From: Methylobacterium sp. J-030
GTDB lineage: Bacteria > Pseudomonadota > Alphaproteobacteria > Rhizobiales > Beijerinckiaceae
Length of the DNA stretch: 64,000 nt
Assembly: GCF_022829545.1 (NCBI RefSeq)
Contig: NZ_JAKSYM010000285.1
Span: 1-64,000 of the forward strand
Reading direction: 5' to 3'
Under the pieces are notes generated by a model that ran no database searches, was not told the DNA's origin, and worked only from the letters and a program-made list of their open reading frames with translations. Shown piece by piece: positions 32,999-41,154 of the stretch (positions within the stretch are counted from its first letter, which is position 1; each line of letters opens with the position of its first letter). The position numbers were made by a program, and so were the translations under genes.

Positions 32999-33415
32999 TC
33001 AGGCCGGCGAGGCGAGCGGCTTGTCCTTCTCGACCGTGTAGGTTCCCGCCACCCGCGTGGCGCCTGAACCGTTGCGCAGGCTGTGCGGGGTTACGGCCGG
33101 AACCTGGAAGCTGTCGCCGGCCCGCAAGGTCCGGTTCGGCTGGCCGTCCACGAGCAGCTCCGCCTCACCCGCCAGGATCACCGAGGATTCGATGCCCGGA
33201 TGGGTGTGGCGCGCGACGGTCGCCCCCGGCGCGATCTCGGCGGCGACCTGCACCACGACATACCGCCCCCCCGGCAGCTCTTCGGTGCTGAGGATCCTGC
33301 GCGTGACGCCGGAAGTCTGACCGGCCGGCTGCGCCTGCGCCCCGGCCGCGACGGCCGCGAAGCCGCCCGCCGCCGTGCAGAGCGCACAATTCACGAAGCC
33401 GCGTCTCGTCAGCAT
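32999..33415 (-). CDS. Secreted cupin-domain protein
   Basis: A 138-aa small cupin. The N-terminus MLTRRGFVNCALCTAAGGFA resembles a twin-arginine signal (only partly, since the second residue pair is RRGF). The cupin motif has VARHTHPGIESSVILAGEAE (about 75-95), with two His and one Glu of the metal site, and a second motif TPHSLRNGS. GGAGGAAA lies 7 bases upstream of ATG 33415. The product is likely a periplasmic cupin; its substrate is unknown. It converges with the secreted 172-aa gene. Confidence 0.8.
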   Translation of the reverse strand: MLTRRGFVNCALCTAAGGFAAVAAGAQAQPAGQTSGVTRRILSTEELPGGRYVVVQVAAEIAPGATVARHTHPGIESSVILAGEAELLVDGQPNRTLRAGDSFQVPAVTPHSLRNGSGATRVAGTYTVEKDKPLASPA

Positions 33416-33687
33416 GGGCGTTTCCTCCGGTTCGCGCCGGCTCGTTCGGGCCGGATCTAAGTCGTGCGAGCGGGACGATGCGCCATTTCTGGTTGCGCGC
33501 AAAGGCTCCGACGCGCGCCGGTCCCGCCGAGGGGGTTCGCGGAGGACCTCACGAAAACGGCCCGCTCCGGCAGGCCGAGCGGGCCGAGTCATGCCATTGG
33601 GGTTGTGAAGCGTCAGACAACCATGCCGGAGGCCCGATCGCATCGCCTGTTTGAGGGACGTCGGATGCCGGCGATGCGGCGACCGGG

Positions 33688-33801
33688 TCAGGCCAGGAGG
33701 GCCGCCAGGGCGTAGACGGCGATCAGGAAGATGGCCGACGAGGCGAGAACCGCGCTGCCTTCCCGGTGCTGGAGAACGAAGGTACGAATTGCGGTGAACA
33801 T
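33688..33801 (-). CDS. 37-aa single-span membrane microprotein
   Basis: ATG 33801 to TGA 33690-33688. A short basic N-terminus (MFTAIRTFVLQHREG) is followed by one hydrophobic span (VLASSAIFLIAVYALAALLA). The layout is that of small inner-membrane peptides. No Shine-Dalgarno sequence is strong, so the call rests on composition. Confidence 0.4.
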   Translation of the reverse strand: MFTAIRTFVLQHREGSAVLASSAIFLIAVYALAALLA

Positions 33802-34023
33802 TCACGGGACCGGAGATCGCGGATCGTCCGATCAGGGGTGGTGCCGAACTGTGCCCGTTCGAAGGCTGTGGCGGGTCCGGCCCATGCGATCCCGGACCTG
33901 TCGCAGGCCGGCAACACGGCCGCCCGCCGGCCGGAGAACCGCGAGAGCCGTGCGCGATCGCGTTGCACACGGTCCACGACCGAAGACAGGGATGCCTCGG
34001 AGCGGCTTGTCCAATCCTTGACC

Positions 34024-34137
34024 GCATCCTGAGATGCCGGAGCACAGCGCAGGCCTCGAAAGAGCCCTCGAGGGATCGCGCGGATGGCTGGAGCCCCCTG
34101 TCGAGGCTCGCTTTGCGGTCAACTCAGGATGAGGGGG
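34024..34137. repeat. Repeat family D, copy 1
   Basis: A long imperfect palindrome: GCATCCTGAGATGCCGGAGC at the left and AACTCAGGATGAGG at the right, with AGGCCTCGAAAGAGCCCTC between. The same design occurs as a perfect version at 60301-60416. Confidence 0.75.
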
Positions 34138-34195
34138 TCGGGTGGGAACACCCGATGACGCTGACTGCAGCTCACTGTCGTGTGCCGTGCGCGAT

Positions 34196-34280
34196 GCCAT
34201 CGCGCGCGGCTCGAAGCCTATGTTGTCCTGCCCTTTCTTGCGCCGGAACCGGTGTCCGCCTCGGCGCGGCGTGCCCTAGC
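34196..34280 (-). repeat. Repeat family A, copy 2 (degenerate)
   Basis: The segment GCGCGCGGCTCGAAGCCTAT and the core 34241-34266 (CGCCGGAACCGGTGTCCGCC then TCGGCG) match copy 1 with several changes. It directly precedes the 30-aa ORF end. Confidence 0.7.
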
Positions 34281-34368
34281 GGCCGCGCGCGTTCGGATCG
34301 CTGACGGCGCCCGCCGCGGCCGCGCTGAGCGCCGCGCTGATCACGACGAGGAGACTTGTTGAGATCAT
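34276..34368 (-). CDS. 30-aa putative exported peptide
   Basis: ATG 34368 has GGAG 8 bases upstream. The product (MISTSLLVVISAALSAAAAG at its start) is hydrophobic, like a signal peptide with a very short remainder. It may be a real microprotein or a remnant of a longer secreted protein. Confidence 0.3.
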   Translation of the reverse strand: MISTSLLVVISAALSAAAAGAVSDPNARGR

Positions 34369-34617
34369 GGAACAGGCTCCCTGGACTGAAGCGAACCAGC
34401 ACCGATGATGGTTAACAGCCCGTTAAACGCGCGCTCCGTGAAACAGGATCTATGAGAATTCACGTACGCAACACCAGTAATAGACCATAACGCTGAGCTT
34501 GCGCCCCGGCGAGCGGGTCGCCCCTGTCGTCAACAGGGAAAGCCGTCGTCGGACGGATCCGGTCGCGCGCGCCGCGTGAAACCGACATCGGCCCACGCAG
34601 GTCCGTCGAAACAGGTC

Positions 34618-34833
34618 TCAGAGCCAGCGCTCGTCGATGTCGGTGGCGTTTCGCTCCGCGAGGGGCTGCGTGTCGTCGCCCTCGGCGAAGACCACGACGT
34701 CGTCGGGACCGACATCGCGGGTGGCATAGAAGTCCCAGCGGCGATGGATGACCCGGGGGCCGCCGAAGATGCGGAAGGCGTTCCAGTAGCGGTCGTCGCG
34801 AAAGCCGACGTAGTGGATGCAGCGCGTCGTCAT
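34618..34833 (-). CDS. Hypothetical 71-aa protein
   Basis: The frame starts at ATG 34833 (MTTRCIHYVGFRDDRYWNAF) and ends with an acidic tail (DDVVVFAEGDDTQPLAE). It follows the DCC-family gene by 10 bases on the same strand, so it is probably co-transcribed. Aromatic and Arg-rich, soluble, unknown family. Confidence 0.6.
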   Translation of the reverse strand: MTTRCIHYVGFRDDRYWNAFRIFGGPRVIHRRWDFYATRDVGPDDVVVFAEGDDTQPLAERNATDIDERWL

Positions 34834-34843
34834 CCAAGACGCA

Positions 34844-35245
34844 TCAGGGCCGTCGCGCGATCCACCGCGCCAAGCGCGGTCGCAGGCGCAAGGACAGGCG
34901 ATAGGCGATCTCGGCGATCGCCAGTGCGGGGCGGACGCCGAAGACGCGCAGGTCGAGCAGGCGTCCGAGCCAGCGCCAGCCCGGCAGAACCCTCCAGACA
35001 TGGGCGAAGGCGTCCGCGCCCGAGACCAGCCGGCCCTCCGCGGTGCGCACGTGGAAACGCCGTACCGCGGCGTCGCGGGTGAGCCCGGGCCCGAGCGCCG
35101 GTGCGGGCTGAGTGCCCCCGACATCGACGAACGCCAGCCGGTCGGCGCCTGCGCAGGCGCGATAATGGTCGATCTCGGCACGACAGAGCGGGCAATCGCC
35201 GTCGTAGAAGATCCTCAGCGTCTCCCCGGATGTGCCGTTGTCCAT
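34844..35245 (-). CDS. Thiol-disulfide oxidoreductase, DCC family (DUF393)
   Basis: A 133-aa protein with the family motif FYDGDCPLCRAEI at about 13-25 (the C-x-x-C active site), followed by the thioredoxin-like core (DRLAFVDVGG) and the AFAHVWRVLPGWRWLGRLLD helix typical of DCC proteins. Length is normal. It precedes the 71-aa gene and follows the cupredoxin-like gene on the minus strand. A redox role in the envelope or cytosol is likely. Confidence 0.85.
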   Translation of the reverse strand: MDNGTSGETLRIFYDGDCPLCRAEIDHYRACAGADRLAFVDVGGTQPAPALGPGLTRDAAVRRFHVRTAEGRLVSGADAFAHVWRVLPGWRWLGRLLDLRVFGVRPALAIAEIAYRLSLRLRPRLARWIARRP

Positions 35246-35260
35246 GCGACGTTCAGCACC

Positions 35261-35713
35261 TCAATTGGCCGGCGGCACCAGGATCAGCTTCCCCTTGAAG
35301 GGCGCGCCCTGGTCGCGGGTGCTGGTGCAGGCATAGGTCTCCTCTCCTGCCTTCATGGTCCGCAGCCGCAGCGTGCCCTGACCGTTCTGCTTGATCGTGT
35401 AGCCCTTCTCGCTCTCCACGTGGATGAGATCGCCGTCCGCGTGCTGGATCAAGCCATTCTCGAACTGGCCGGGTGCGGTGAGGACCACGGGGGTATCGGC
35501 GCTGCTCTTGATGGTGAGCACGATGTTCGTATCCGCGGGGAGCCGGAGTTCGGCCGGATCGCAGACCGGCTTGCCGTCCTTCATGCTGACGGTCAGCTCC
35601 ACCGGCGGCGTCACGTCGCTCGCCGGAGGCGGGAGGGGCTTCCCCTGGGCGAAGGCCGGCCCGGCGGCGAGACAAGCGACGAGGGCCGCCACGCCACGTG
35701 AGAAAGTCAGCAT
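35261..35713 (-). CDS. Secreted cupredoxin-like protein
   Basis: A 150-aa precursor with a clear Sec signal (LTFSRGVAALVACLAAGPAF, cleavage after AFA). The mature part is beta-sandwich-like: DPAELRLPADTNIVLTIKSS and IQHADGDLIHVESEKGYTIK, resembling the cupredoxin domain of EfeO-type proteins. Classical copper ligands are not all evident: one His is in the IQHADG strand and one Cys in YACTSTRD. ATG 35713 has GGGAG 9 bases upstream. The same strand carries the DCC and 71-aa genes next. Confidence 0.65.
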   Translation of the reverse strand: MLTFSRGVAALVACLAAGPAFAQGKPLPPPASDVTPPVELTVSMKDGKPVCDPAELRLPADTNIVLTIKSSADTPVVLTAPGQFENGLIQHADGDLIHVESEKGYTIKQNGQGTLRLRTMKAGEETYACTSTRDQGAPFKGKLILVPPAN

Positions 35714-35855
35714 CAGGGGCATCTCCCGGACAGGGTTTCGGCGTTGGTCGACAGCACCGTCAGAAAGGCGACGCGCTCCGCAGTGTTCCCGGGCGCAACG
35801 CCGCACCGGGGCGCAGCCGACGCTGTCGGGCGGTGCTGTCGAGACTGCGGCGCGC

Positions 35856-37277
35856 TCAGTCGAGGGCGTAGCCCAGCAGTCCCTCGGTCGCCTGCCCCTC
35901 GCACTTCGCGTCGGTCGACACGAAGTGGTCCCGCCCGCCCGCCAGGCAGCGGAAGATCGGGTGGCTGCCGGGGTGAGGCGCCTCGTAGAGGTATCCGGTC
36001 TGCCCCAGCGGGGTCCGGCCCTCGCAGAGCGGATCGCGGCTGAGGAAGTGATCCGCGCCGGCCGTGCAGCTCATCAGCTTGGCGGTCCCTGGCTTCGGGA
36101 CGAGGAACAGCGTTCCGAGCGCGGTCTCCATCGTGTAGCCCGGGGCGATGTAGCCGGTCGTGACCCAGTGGCCGCCCGGGCCGAGCGCCCGCTTCAGGGG
36201 CGCACGGTCGGAGGCGGGCCGCTCGCTCGCCGCGGCGATCCGCCAGGTGCCCGGATAGGGTTCGCCCCCGGAGAAGTAGACGGTGATGGTCGGCAGGAAG
36301 GGCGTGAGGTTGCCGAAGGGATCGCGCTGAAAGCCGGGGCTGTGATTGAGGTAGAACCCCGTCACGTCGGAGTTCAGGTAACCGACGGGTGTCCACTGCG
36401 CGGGCGTGCCGCCCAGCAGGGCTTTCAGCGGCATGCGGTAGAGACCCAGCTGGAAGGTCTCCCGGTCCGGGTTGCGGGCCGGATCCTTGCAGGTGACCTG
36501 CTGGCAATTGCGCCCCGGCAGGCCCGTGATCACGTAGACGTCGCCCGATGAGGGGTCGTACGCGAAGTCCGAGTTCGGGTTGATGGTCGCGCCGTCGCTG
36601 GTCCGGTTGGGCACCCGCACCGGCGGCTCGAAATGGACCGCGTCCGCCGTCCGCCGCACGTAGAGGTCGCCGAACCCCGCGACGCCCTGCGGGCCGGTGA
36701 GATCGGTGGTGAAGACCAGCAGGCTGGCGCGACCGTCGAGGTTGATGGTCGCCGGCTGGCCGGCGCCGTAATTGCCCTGCGCGACCGTCGGGTTGAGCGG
36801 GGCGATGACCGGTTCGGGGTAGTCGATCCAGGTCACTTTGTCGTTCGAGAAGGCCAGACCCGTATGATTGTTGTGGCCCGGCAGGTTGTCGGCCCCCGAA
36901 TAGTACAGGGCGTAGACATAGGACCGTCCGTCCGCGGGGTTGCGGAACGTGCCCTTGATCACGCTCGGATCGCAGACATACTGGCGGTTCCAGGATCCGG
37001 GCGTCGGCTGGAAGACGACCTGAGCGGGCGAGAAGCCGCCTTGAGCGCTGGAGGTCCGGTGGAAGATCACGTCGGTCTTGCCCTGGCCGCACCACCAGAT
37101 GTCGGTCGTCCGGCCCTCGGTGATGACGCTCGGGGCGTAGTTGTAGCCGCCCGGATTGGCCTCGTTCACGAAGAGCGGCTGCGCCTCCGGACCCCGCCAG
37201 TCCGCCTGCGCCGCCGACAGGGATAGCGCCGCGGCTGCGACGAGCGATGAGAGGAGCAGCGTCCGTTTCACGGTCAT
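35856..37277 (-). CDS. Secreted beta-propeller-like protein with C-terminal repeats
   Basis: A 473-aa exported protein: signal peptide KRTLLLSSLVAAAALSLSAA, then a region (about 30-370) with repeated DxS/T patterns (YVCDPSVIKGTF, SYVYALYYSG, LAFSNDKVTWIDYPEPVIAP) typical of five-bladed GH43-like propellers. The last 100 residues have two copies of a roughly 45-residue module, both with HF-S-x-D-x-x-CEG (DHFLSRDPLCEG and DHFVSTDAKCEG), as in DUF5648. Catalytic residues of GH43 cannot be assigned. A role in binding or cleaving an extracellular glycan is possible, perhaps linked to the glycosyltransferase locus; that is inference. Confidence 0.72.
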   Translation of the reverse strand: MTVKRTLLLSSLVAAAALSLSAAQADWRGPEAQPLFVNEANPGGYNYAPSVITEGRTTDIWWCGQGKTDVIFHRTSSAQGGFSPAQVVFQPTPGSWNRQYVCDPSVIKGTFRNPADGRSYVYALYYSGADNLPGHNNHTGLAFSNDKVTWIDYPEPVIAPLNPTVAQGNYGAGQPATINLDGRASLLVFTTDLTGPQGVAGFGDLYVRRTADAVHFEPPVRVPNRTSDGATINPNSDFAYDPSSGDVYVITGLPGRNCQQVTCKDPARNPDRETFQLGLYRMPLKALLGGTPAQWTPVGYLNSDVTGFYLNHSPGFQRDPFGNLTPFLPTITVYFSGGEPYPGTWRIAAASERPASDRAPLKRALGPGGHWVTTGYIAPGYTMETALGTLFLVPKPGTAKLMSCTAGADHFLSRDPLCEGRTPLGQTGYLYEAPHPGSHPIFRCLAGGRDHFVSTDAKCEGQATEGLLGYALD

Positions 37278-37639
37278 CCTGTTCCGGCGCCAGAGGGCGC
37301 GACCGGCCGCGCCCGTGCCGCAACGCGCGGACCGGTCCCGCGGTGCCGATTATATCGCGACGCGGTCGCGCGCCCAGCACCGCCGCGCGGCAGTCCGCGG
37401 TCTTGCCCCGCATGCCCCCCGGCGACTTGACGATCGTGACCGGAGCCCACACACTCGCGCCCCAGTGGCCCGTAAGTACCTGTCTCACCGAGAGAACTGC
37501 GCGGATGGCGTGCGCCGGACCCGGGCGATCCAGGCAAGTACGCCCAGCGTGTCTCCGGACCGGATGAAAGGGCAAGGCCCCTGCGGGCCCCGGGGCCAGG
37601 GACGCGCCGCACCGATCTGCTGAAAGGACCCGGAGGCCC
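37278..37639. other. Divergent intergenic region, 362 bases
   Basis: Between the beta-propeller gene (minus) and the small membrane-protein gene (plus). No further gene is visible. Both promoters should lie here; no convincing consensus stands out. Confidence 0.45.
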
Positions 37640-37921
37640 GTGAATTCGACAGCGCTGTTCACGATGGTGGGCCTCCTGCTCGGCTGGGCCGTTCTGGCCG
37701 GGGCCGCGCTCGCGGGCGGCCGGCTGCCGACCTTCCTGTTCCTGATCCTGACGCTGGTCGCGCTCTACCTCTATGTGCCCTGGGTGCGGTTGCGCGCCAG
37801 CGGGATTGACGGCTCAAGCCGGCCGGTCCGGTTCTGGACGAACGTCGCCATGCTGGTCGTCACCGCGGCCGCCTGCCTTGCCCTCTGCGTGATGCTGGCC
37901 CGGCGGACCGGATTGCTGTGA
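37640..37921 (+). CDS. Small inner-membrane protein, 93 aa
   Basis: Three hydrophobic spans are visible: about 5-27 (LFTMVGLLLGWAVLAGAALA), 29-48 (LPTFLFLILTLVALYLY) and 68-87 (VAMLVVTAAACLALCVML). Translation starts at GTG, with AAAGGACCCGGAGG just upstream. There is no recognised family. It precedes the catalase gene but is probably a separate unit, since 364 bases lie between. Confidence 0.6.
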   Translation: MNSTALFTMVGLLLGWAVLAGAALAGGRLPTFLFLILTLVALYLYVPWVRLRASGIDGSSRPVRFWTNVAMLVVTAAACLALCVMLARRTGLL

Positions 37922-38285
37922 GGCGGGCCTTCGGTCGCGGGGCTGTTCATCGGCCGGCGGGCCGCCTGGCAGGCTATTGCGCGCCTGACCTGCAGGAGCG
38001 CGCGTGACGTTAACATGGGTTGCTGCGTACAAACCTATGTTTTCATGTTCAGGCGTGGCCTGCGGCGCGGAAATATTTGCCGAAATCGAAACCTATGTCT
38101 CGAATTTACCAGGCAATTTCGGATTTAGAGCGTTTAATTCGTTTCCAATGCATTCGTCGACCGAACCGATGTCCCGAAGCCGGGTTGGATAGGGTGCGAG
38201 GCTCCATGCTCCCGTGGAGTACGGGTCAGCGGCCGATCGTGCGGTGGGCTTGAGCGCGCCGTGCCTCTCGCGAGGGACAGACATC
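37922..38285. promoter_or_regulatory. Upstream region of manganese catalase with direct repeats
   Basis: The decamer AAACCTATGT occurs twice (about 38032 and 38090) in a stretch that is more AT-rich than its surroundings. This is the likely promoter region of the catalase gene and may carry operator copies. No known box was matched. Confidence 0.35.
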
Positions 38286-39143
38286 ATGTACTTTCACGAC
38301 AAGCGTCTGCAGTACCCGGTCAAGGTCGAGAACCCCGACCCGATCTTCGCCCGCATGCTCCAGCAGGCGATCGGCGGCATCGAGGGCGAGATCCGCGTGT
38401 GCATGCAGTACTTCTTCCAGGCCTGGGGCGCCCGCGGCCCGACGACGAAGTACCGCGACATGCTCCTGCACACCGCCACCGAGGAGATGGGCCACGTCGA
38501 GATGCTGGCCACCGCGGTCGCGCTCAACCTTGAGAAGGCTCCCTCCAGCCTCCAGGAAGCGGGCGCTGCCGACGGCGTCGTCGGCGCCGTGATGGGCGGC
38601 GGCAGCGCTCGCCACACCATCGAAGGCATGCTCCATCGGCACCTGCTATCGACCGGCATGGCGGCCTTCCCGGCCAACTGCGAAGGCGTGCCCTTCGACA
38701 TGAGCCACATCTATGCGAGCGGCAACCTCGCCGCCGACATGTACTGCAACGTCGCCGCCGAGAGCACCGGCCGTGTGCTGGCGGTCCGCCTGTACAATGC
38801 CGCCCACGATGCCGGCATGAAGGATATGCTGCACTTCATGATCGCCCGCGACACGATGCACCAGCAGCAGTGGCTGGCGGTTCTCGAAGAGATGGGCGGT
38901 CACGAAGGCACGCTGCCGATCCCGAACTCATTCCCGCAGGAAAAGGAAGACCAGAAGAACAACTACAACTTCTACGCCACGGCACAGGACGGCTCGCCGC
39001 CCCCCGAGGGCCGCTGGACCAGCGGCCCGTCGATCGACGGCAAGGGACAGTTCAGCGTGTTCCAGAACAAGCCGATGGGCGAGGAGCCGGTGCTCGGCCC
39101 GGCGCGGCCGGACAGTGGGGCCGAGACGCAGCAGATCGGCTGA
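38286..39143 (+). CDS. Manganese catalase
   Basis: A 285-aa non-haem catalase that splits hydrogen peroxide using a dimanganese centre. Ligand motifs are seen: Glu in IEGEIRVCMQYFFQAW (about 34), EEMGHVEML (about 64-72) with Glu and His, and AAESTGRVLAVRLYNAAHDA with Glu, then ARDTMHQQQWL with His. Length and the C-terminal tail with a Pro/Gly-rich end match the short group of this family. ATG 38286 follows GAGGGAC. It stands alone between two gaps and is followed by a strong hairpin. It gives peroxide tolerance, for example in leaf-surface life. Confidence 0.93.
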   Translation: MYFHDKRLQYPVKVENPDPIFARMLQQAIGGIEGEIRVCMQYFFQAWGARGPTTKYRDMLLHTATEEMGHVEMLATAVALNLEKAPSSLQEAGAADGVVGAVMGGGSARHTIEGMLHRHLLSTGMAAFPANCEGVPFDMSHIYASGNLAADMYCNVAAESTGRVLAVRLYNAAHDAGMKDMLHFMIARDTMHQQQWLAVLEEMGGHEGTLPIPNSFPQEKEDQKNNYNFYATAQDGSPPPEGRWTSGPSIDGKGQFSVFQNKPMGEEPVLGPARPDSGAETQQIG

Positions 39144-39147
39144 CGGC

Positions 39148-39174
39148 ACGGTGCTCCGGCCGCCGGAGCACCGT
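39148..39174 (+). terminator. Hairpin terminator after the catalase gene
   Basis: ACGGTGCTCCGG and its exact reverse complement, with a three-base loop CCG, start 5 bases after the catalase stop. A real T run is missing (CGTCGTCCTG), so termination would be stem-driven. Confidence 0.65.
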
Positions 39175-39224
39175 CGTCCTGACAGCCTGTCCGATTGCAT
39201 CGCGGGATGTTCTGCGGATCGATC

Positions 39225-39342
39225 ACGTCGAGGTTTCGAAAGGTCGAGACCTTTCGCGGGTCCAGGGTGGCGCCCTGGAGACCATCTCAGGGCTACACCC
39301 TGAGAACCCGCCACAGGGCAAGCCCTTCCGAAACCCGGGATC
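39225..39342. repeat. Repeat family C, copy 1
   Basis: GAGGTTTCGAAAGGTCGAGA and CCTTTCGCGGGTCCAGGG lead; GGCAAGCCCTTCCGAAACCC ends. The two ends are complementary in part, so it folds into a long stem. A related copy is at 62869-62996. Confidence 0.7.
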
Positions 39343-39412
39343 TCATGTCGAACAGTCTTCAAGGCGATCCGGATCGTCTCCGGAACGAACGCGGTAGGCA
39401 GGTCGCAGAGCG

Positions 39413-39730
39413 GTGACAAACGGCACCTTCGTCGATGGTCGTGTCTGCCTCGCCCGCACCGAGGCGGAGCGTGCGCCGCTGGTCCGCCGGCTCGGGCGGA
39501 TCGAGGGACAGGTCCGGGGCCTGCGGGCGATGATCGAGGCGGACCGGTACTGCCTTGACGAGATCCAGCAGATCCGGGCGGCGACCGCGGCCCTGCGTGA
39601 GGTGGGGCTCCTTATCATCGGCCAGCACCTCGCGGCAGGTCTCGCGCTGGCGACGCAGCCGGACGACCGCGAGGCGGTGCTGGAGGACCTTCAGCGCGTC
39701 CTGCGGGCCGCCATGGCGGAGGCGCGGTAG
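39413..39730 (+). CDS. FrmR/RcnR-family (DUF156) metal- or aldehyde-responsive repressor
   Basis: A 105-aa all-helical repressor. The core LVRRLGRIEGQVRGLRAMIE leads to the Cys in ADRYCLDEIQQI (about 42) and the His in IIGQHLAAGL, 25 residues later. This is the same spacing as Cys35/His60 in FrmR. The third Cys of copper-sensing CsoR is replaced, so a copper sensor is less likely; formaldehyde, nickel or cobalt are alternatives. Start is GTG 39413. In a methylotroph a formaldehyde sensor is plausible, but no target operon is adjacent. Confidence 0.8.
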   Translation: MTNGTFVDGRVCLARTEAERAPLVRRLGRIEGQVRGLRAMIEADRYCLDEIQQIRAATAALREVGLLIIGQHLAAGLALATQPDDREAVLEDLQRVLRAAMAEAR

Positions 39731-39769
39731 GGATCGTGATGGCGTCCCGTATCGGCGGGGCCGCCGGGC

Positions 39770-40015
39770 TCAGTGCCGCGTCAGCGTCTCGACCACCGCG
39801 CCCGGCTCGACCGTCTCCGAGAAGCGGGCGAGGCGCCGCAGGCTCGCCTCGCCCAGGCCGCCGGCATGGGCGAAGGTGGTCAGCGCGATCCCGACGAGGA
39901 AGCGAGCCTCCTCCACGGTGACGGCCCGACCGCTCAGGGTACTGGCCGCGCCCCGTACCGCCAGGACGGCCTGCTGGAAGGCCGGATCATCTTCGAGGTC
40001 GGCCAGGCGCGTCAT
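39770..40015 (-). CDS. Hypothetical 81-aa protein
   Basis: An open frame extends further upstream, but the plausible protein starts at ATG 40015 (MTRLADLEDDPAFQQAVLAV) and is helical, with VTVEEARFLVGIALTTFAHA later. No family is recognised. It converges with the FrmR-like gene and is divergent from the sigma-factor gene; it is not obviously a NepR anti-sigma factor. Confidence 0.5.
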   Translation of the reverse strand: MTRLADLEDDPAFQQAVLAVRGAASTLSGRAVTVEEARFLVGIALTTFAHAGGLGEASLRRLARFSETVEPGAVVETLTRH

Positions 40016-40313
40016 ACGTGTCGTCCCGCGTTCGACGTCCGGTTTCGGCAGTACGGCCGCGGTTCGCAGCCCGCCGCCGTGATGATTTCCCGTCCCGGCC
40101 GGCAGATGCGTGGCGATGCGGGACAGATCTTCGTCGGAGACATCCGTATCGAAACCACTCCGTCGGCCGGCCTTTCTAGTCGGAATAGCAGTCGGTGTAT
40201 CATGGTTCAATATCAAGATGCCGATATCGGCTGATCTATGTTGCGGCGATCGTACCAGGATCGGGTGCACATGGGCGGCCGATACTCGCGTCCCCAACAG
40301 GTGATCGGCAATC

Positions 40314-41063
40314 ATGCTTCAACATGCGACCGACGGCGAGACGATCGCCCCGCAGGTTCCCAGCCTCCCGGGCAGCGTCCGGTCGCACCTGGGCCATCTG
40401 CTCGCGACAACCTACGCGCAGGACGCGGTCGAACCGACCATCGCGGACCGCTTCGCAGACCTCCTGAGGCTGCTGGACGCGGCCTTCGGCAACGCCCAGG
40501 ACGGGCGCGAGACGGCGTTCCAGACCTCGCTCCTGCGCATGGTGCCGAACCTGCAGCGCTTCGCGCGCTCGCTGCTGCGCAACCATGTCGGGGCCGACGA
40601 TCTCCTGCAGAACACGCTGCTGCGGGCGTGGCGTTCGCGCGCCAGCTTCGCGCCCGGCACGAACCTGGAGGCGTGGCTGTTCACGATCATGCGCAACCAG
40701 TTCTACAACGCGCACCGCAACCGCGGCCGCGAGGTGCAGGATGAGGACGGCGTGCAGGCCGAGCGGATGGTCTCGCTGCCCGAGCAGGACGCCCATCTCG
40801 ACTTGAGCGACGTGCGCGCTGCCCTCGACCGGCTGGCACCGTCGATGCGGCAGGCACTGGTGCTCGTGGCGATCGAGAACCTCACCTACGAGGAGACCGC
40901 CGCCGTCATGCACTGCCGGATCGGCACCGTGAAGAGTCGGGTCTGGCGGGCGCGAACCCAGCTCGCCGAAATGTTGGGCTACACAGGCCTGGAGGTCGGC
41001 ACCGACGAGGTCATGCTGGCCGCGGCCGGGTCGCGGGGGCGCGGGTCAGTGACCGTTTCCTGA
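40314..41063 (+). CDS. ECF sigma factor, EcfG-like
   Basis: A 249-aa sigma factor. Region 2 is visible at about 85-135 (VGADDLLQNTLLRAWRSRAS, then GTNLEAWLFTIMRNQFYNAH), region 4 at about 185-225 (MRQALVLVAIENLTYEETAA, then GTVKSRVWRARTQLAEMLG). The pattern matches the EcfG/ECF15 group, which runs the general stress response in Alphaproteobacteria together with NepR and PhyR. The N-terminal 60 residues are longer than usual. No PhyR or NepR gene adjoins, so this may be an additional EcfG paralogue. Confidence 0.85.
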   Translation: MLQHATDGETIAPQVPSLPGSVRSHLGHLLATTYAQDAVEPTIADRFADLLRLLDAAFGNAQDGRETAFQTSLLRMVPNLQRFARSLLRNHVGADDLLQNTLLRAWRSRASFAPGTNLEAWLFTIMRNQFYNAHRNRGREVQDEDGVQAERMVSLPEQDAHLDLSDVRAALDRLAPSMRQALVLVAIENLTYEETAAVMHCRIGTVKSRVWRARTQLAEMLGYTGLEVGTDEVMLAAAGSRGRGSVTVS

Positions 41064-41154
41064 TCGCGCTCCGGGCGAACGGGGGTCGCGCCAGGCAACC
41101 GTAGGCGCGTAGGATGATGCAACCCTCACACGCGCCAGGAGCCGCTGTTCCCGC

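Larger units (their letters stand above)
33416..34617. other. Gene-poor stretch with repeats and two tiny ORFs
   Basis: About 1.2 kb between the cupin gene and the next clear CDS. It holds two very small minus-strand ORFs (33688-33801 and 34276-34368), repeat family D copy 1 and repeat family A copy 2. Other long frames here are out-of-frame shadows of the repeats. Confidence 0.6.

Noticed and set aside
32999-34045. 348-aa form of the cupin protein
   Set aside because: Upstream part is Pro/Arg-rich non-coding sequence with repeats; ATG 33415 has a strong Shine-Dalgarno site and begins the signal sequence.
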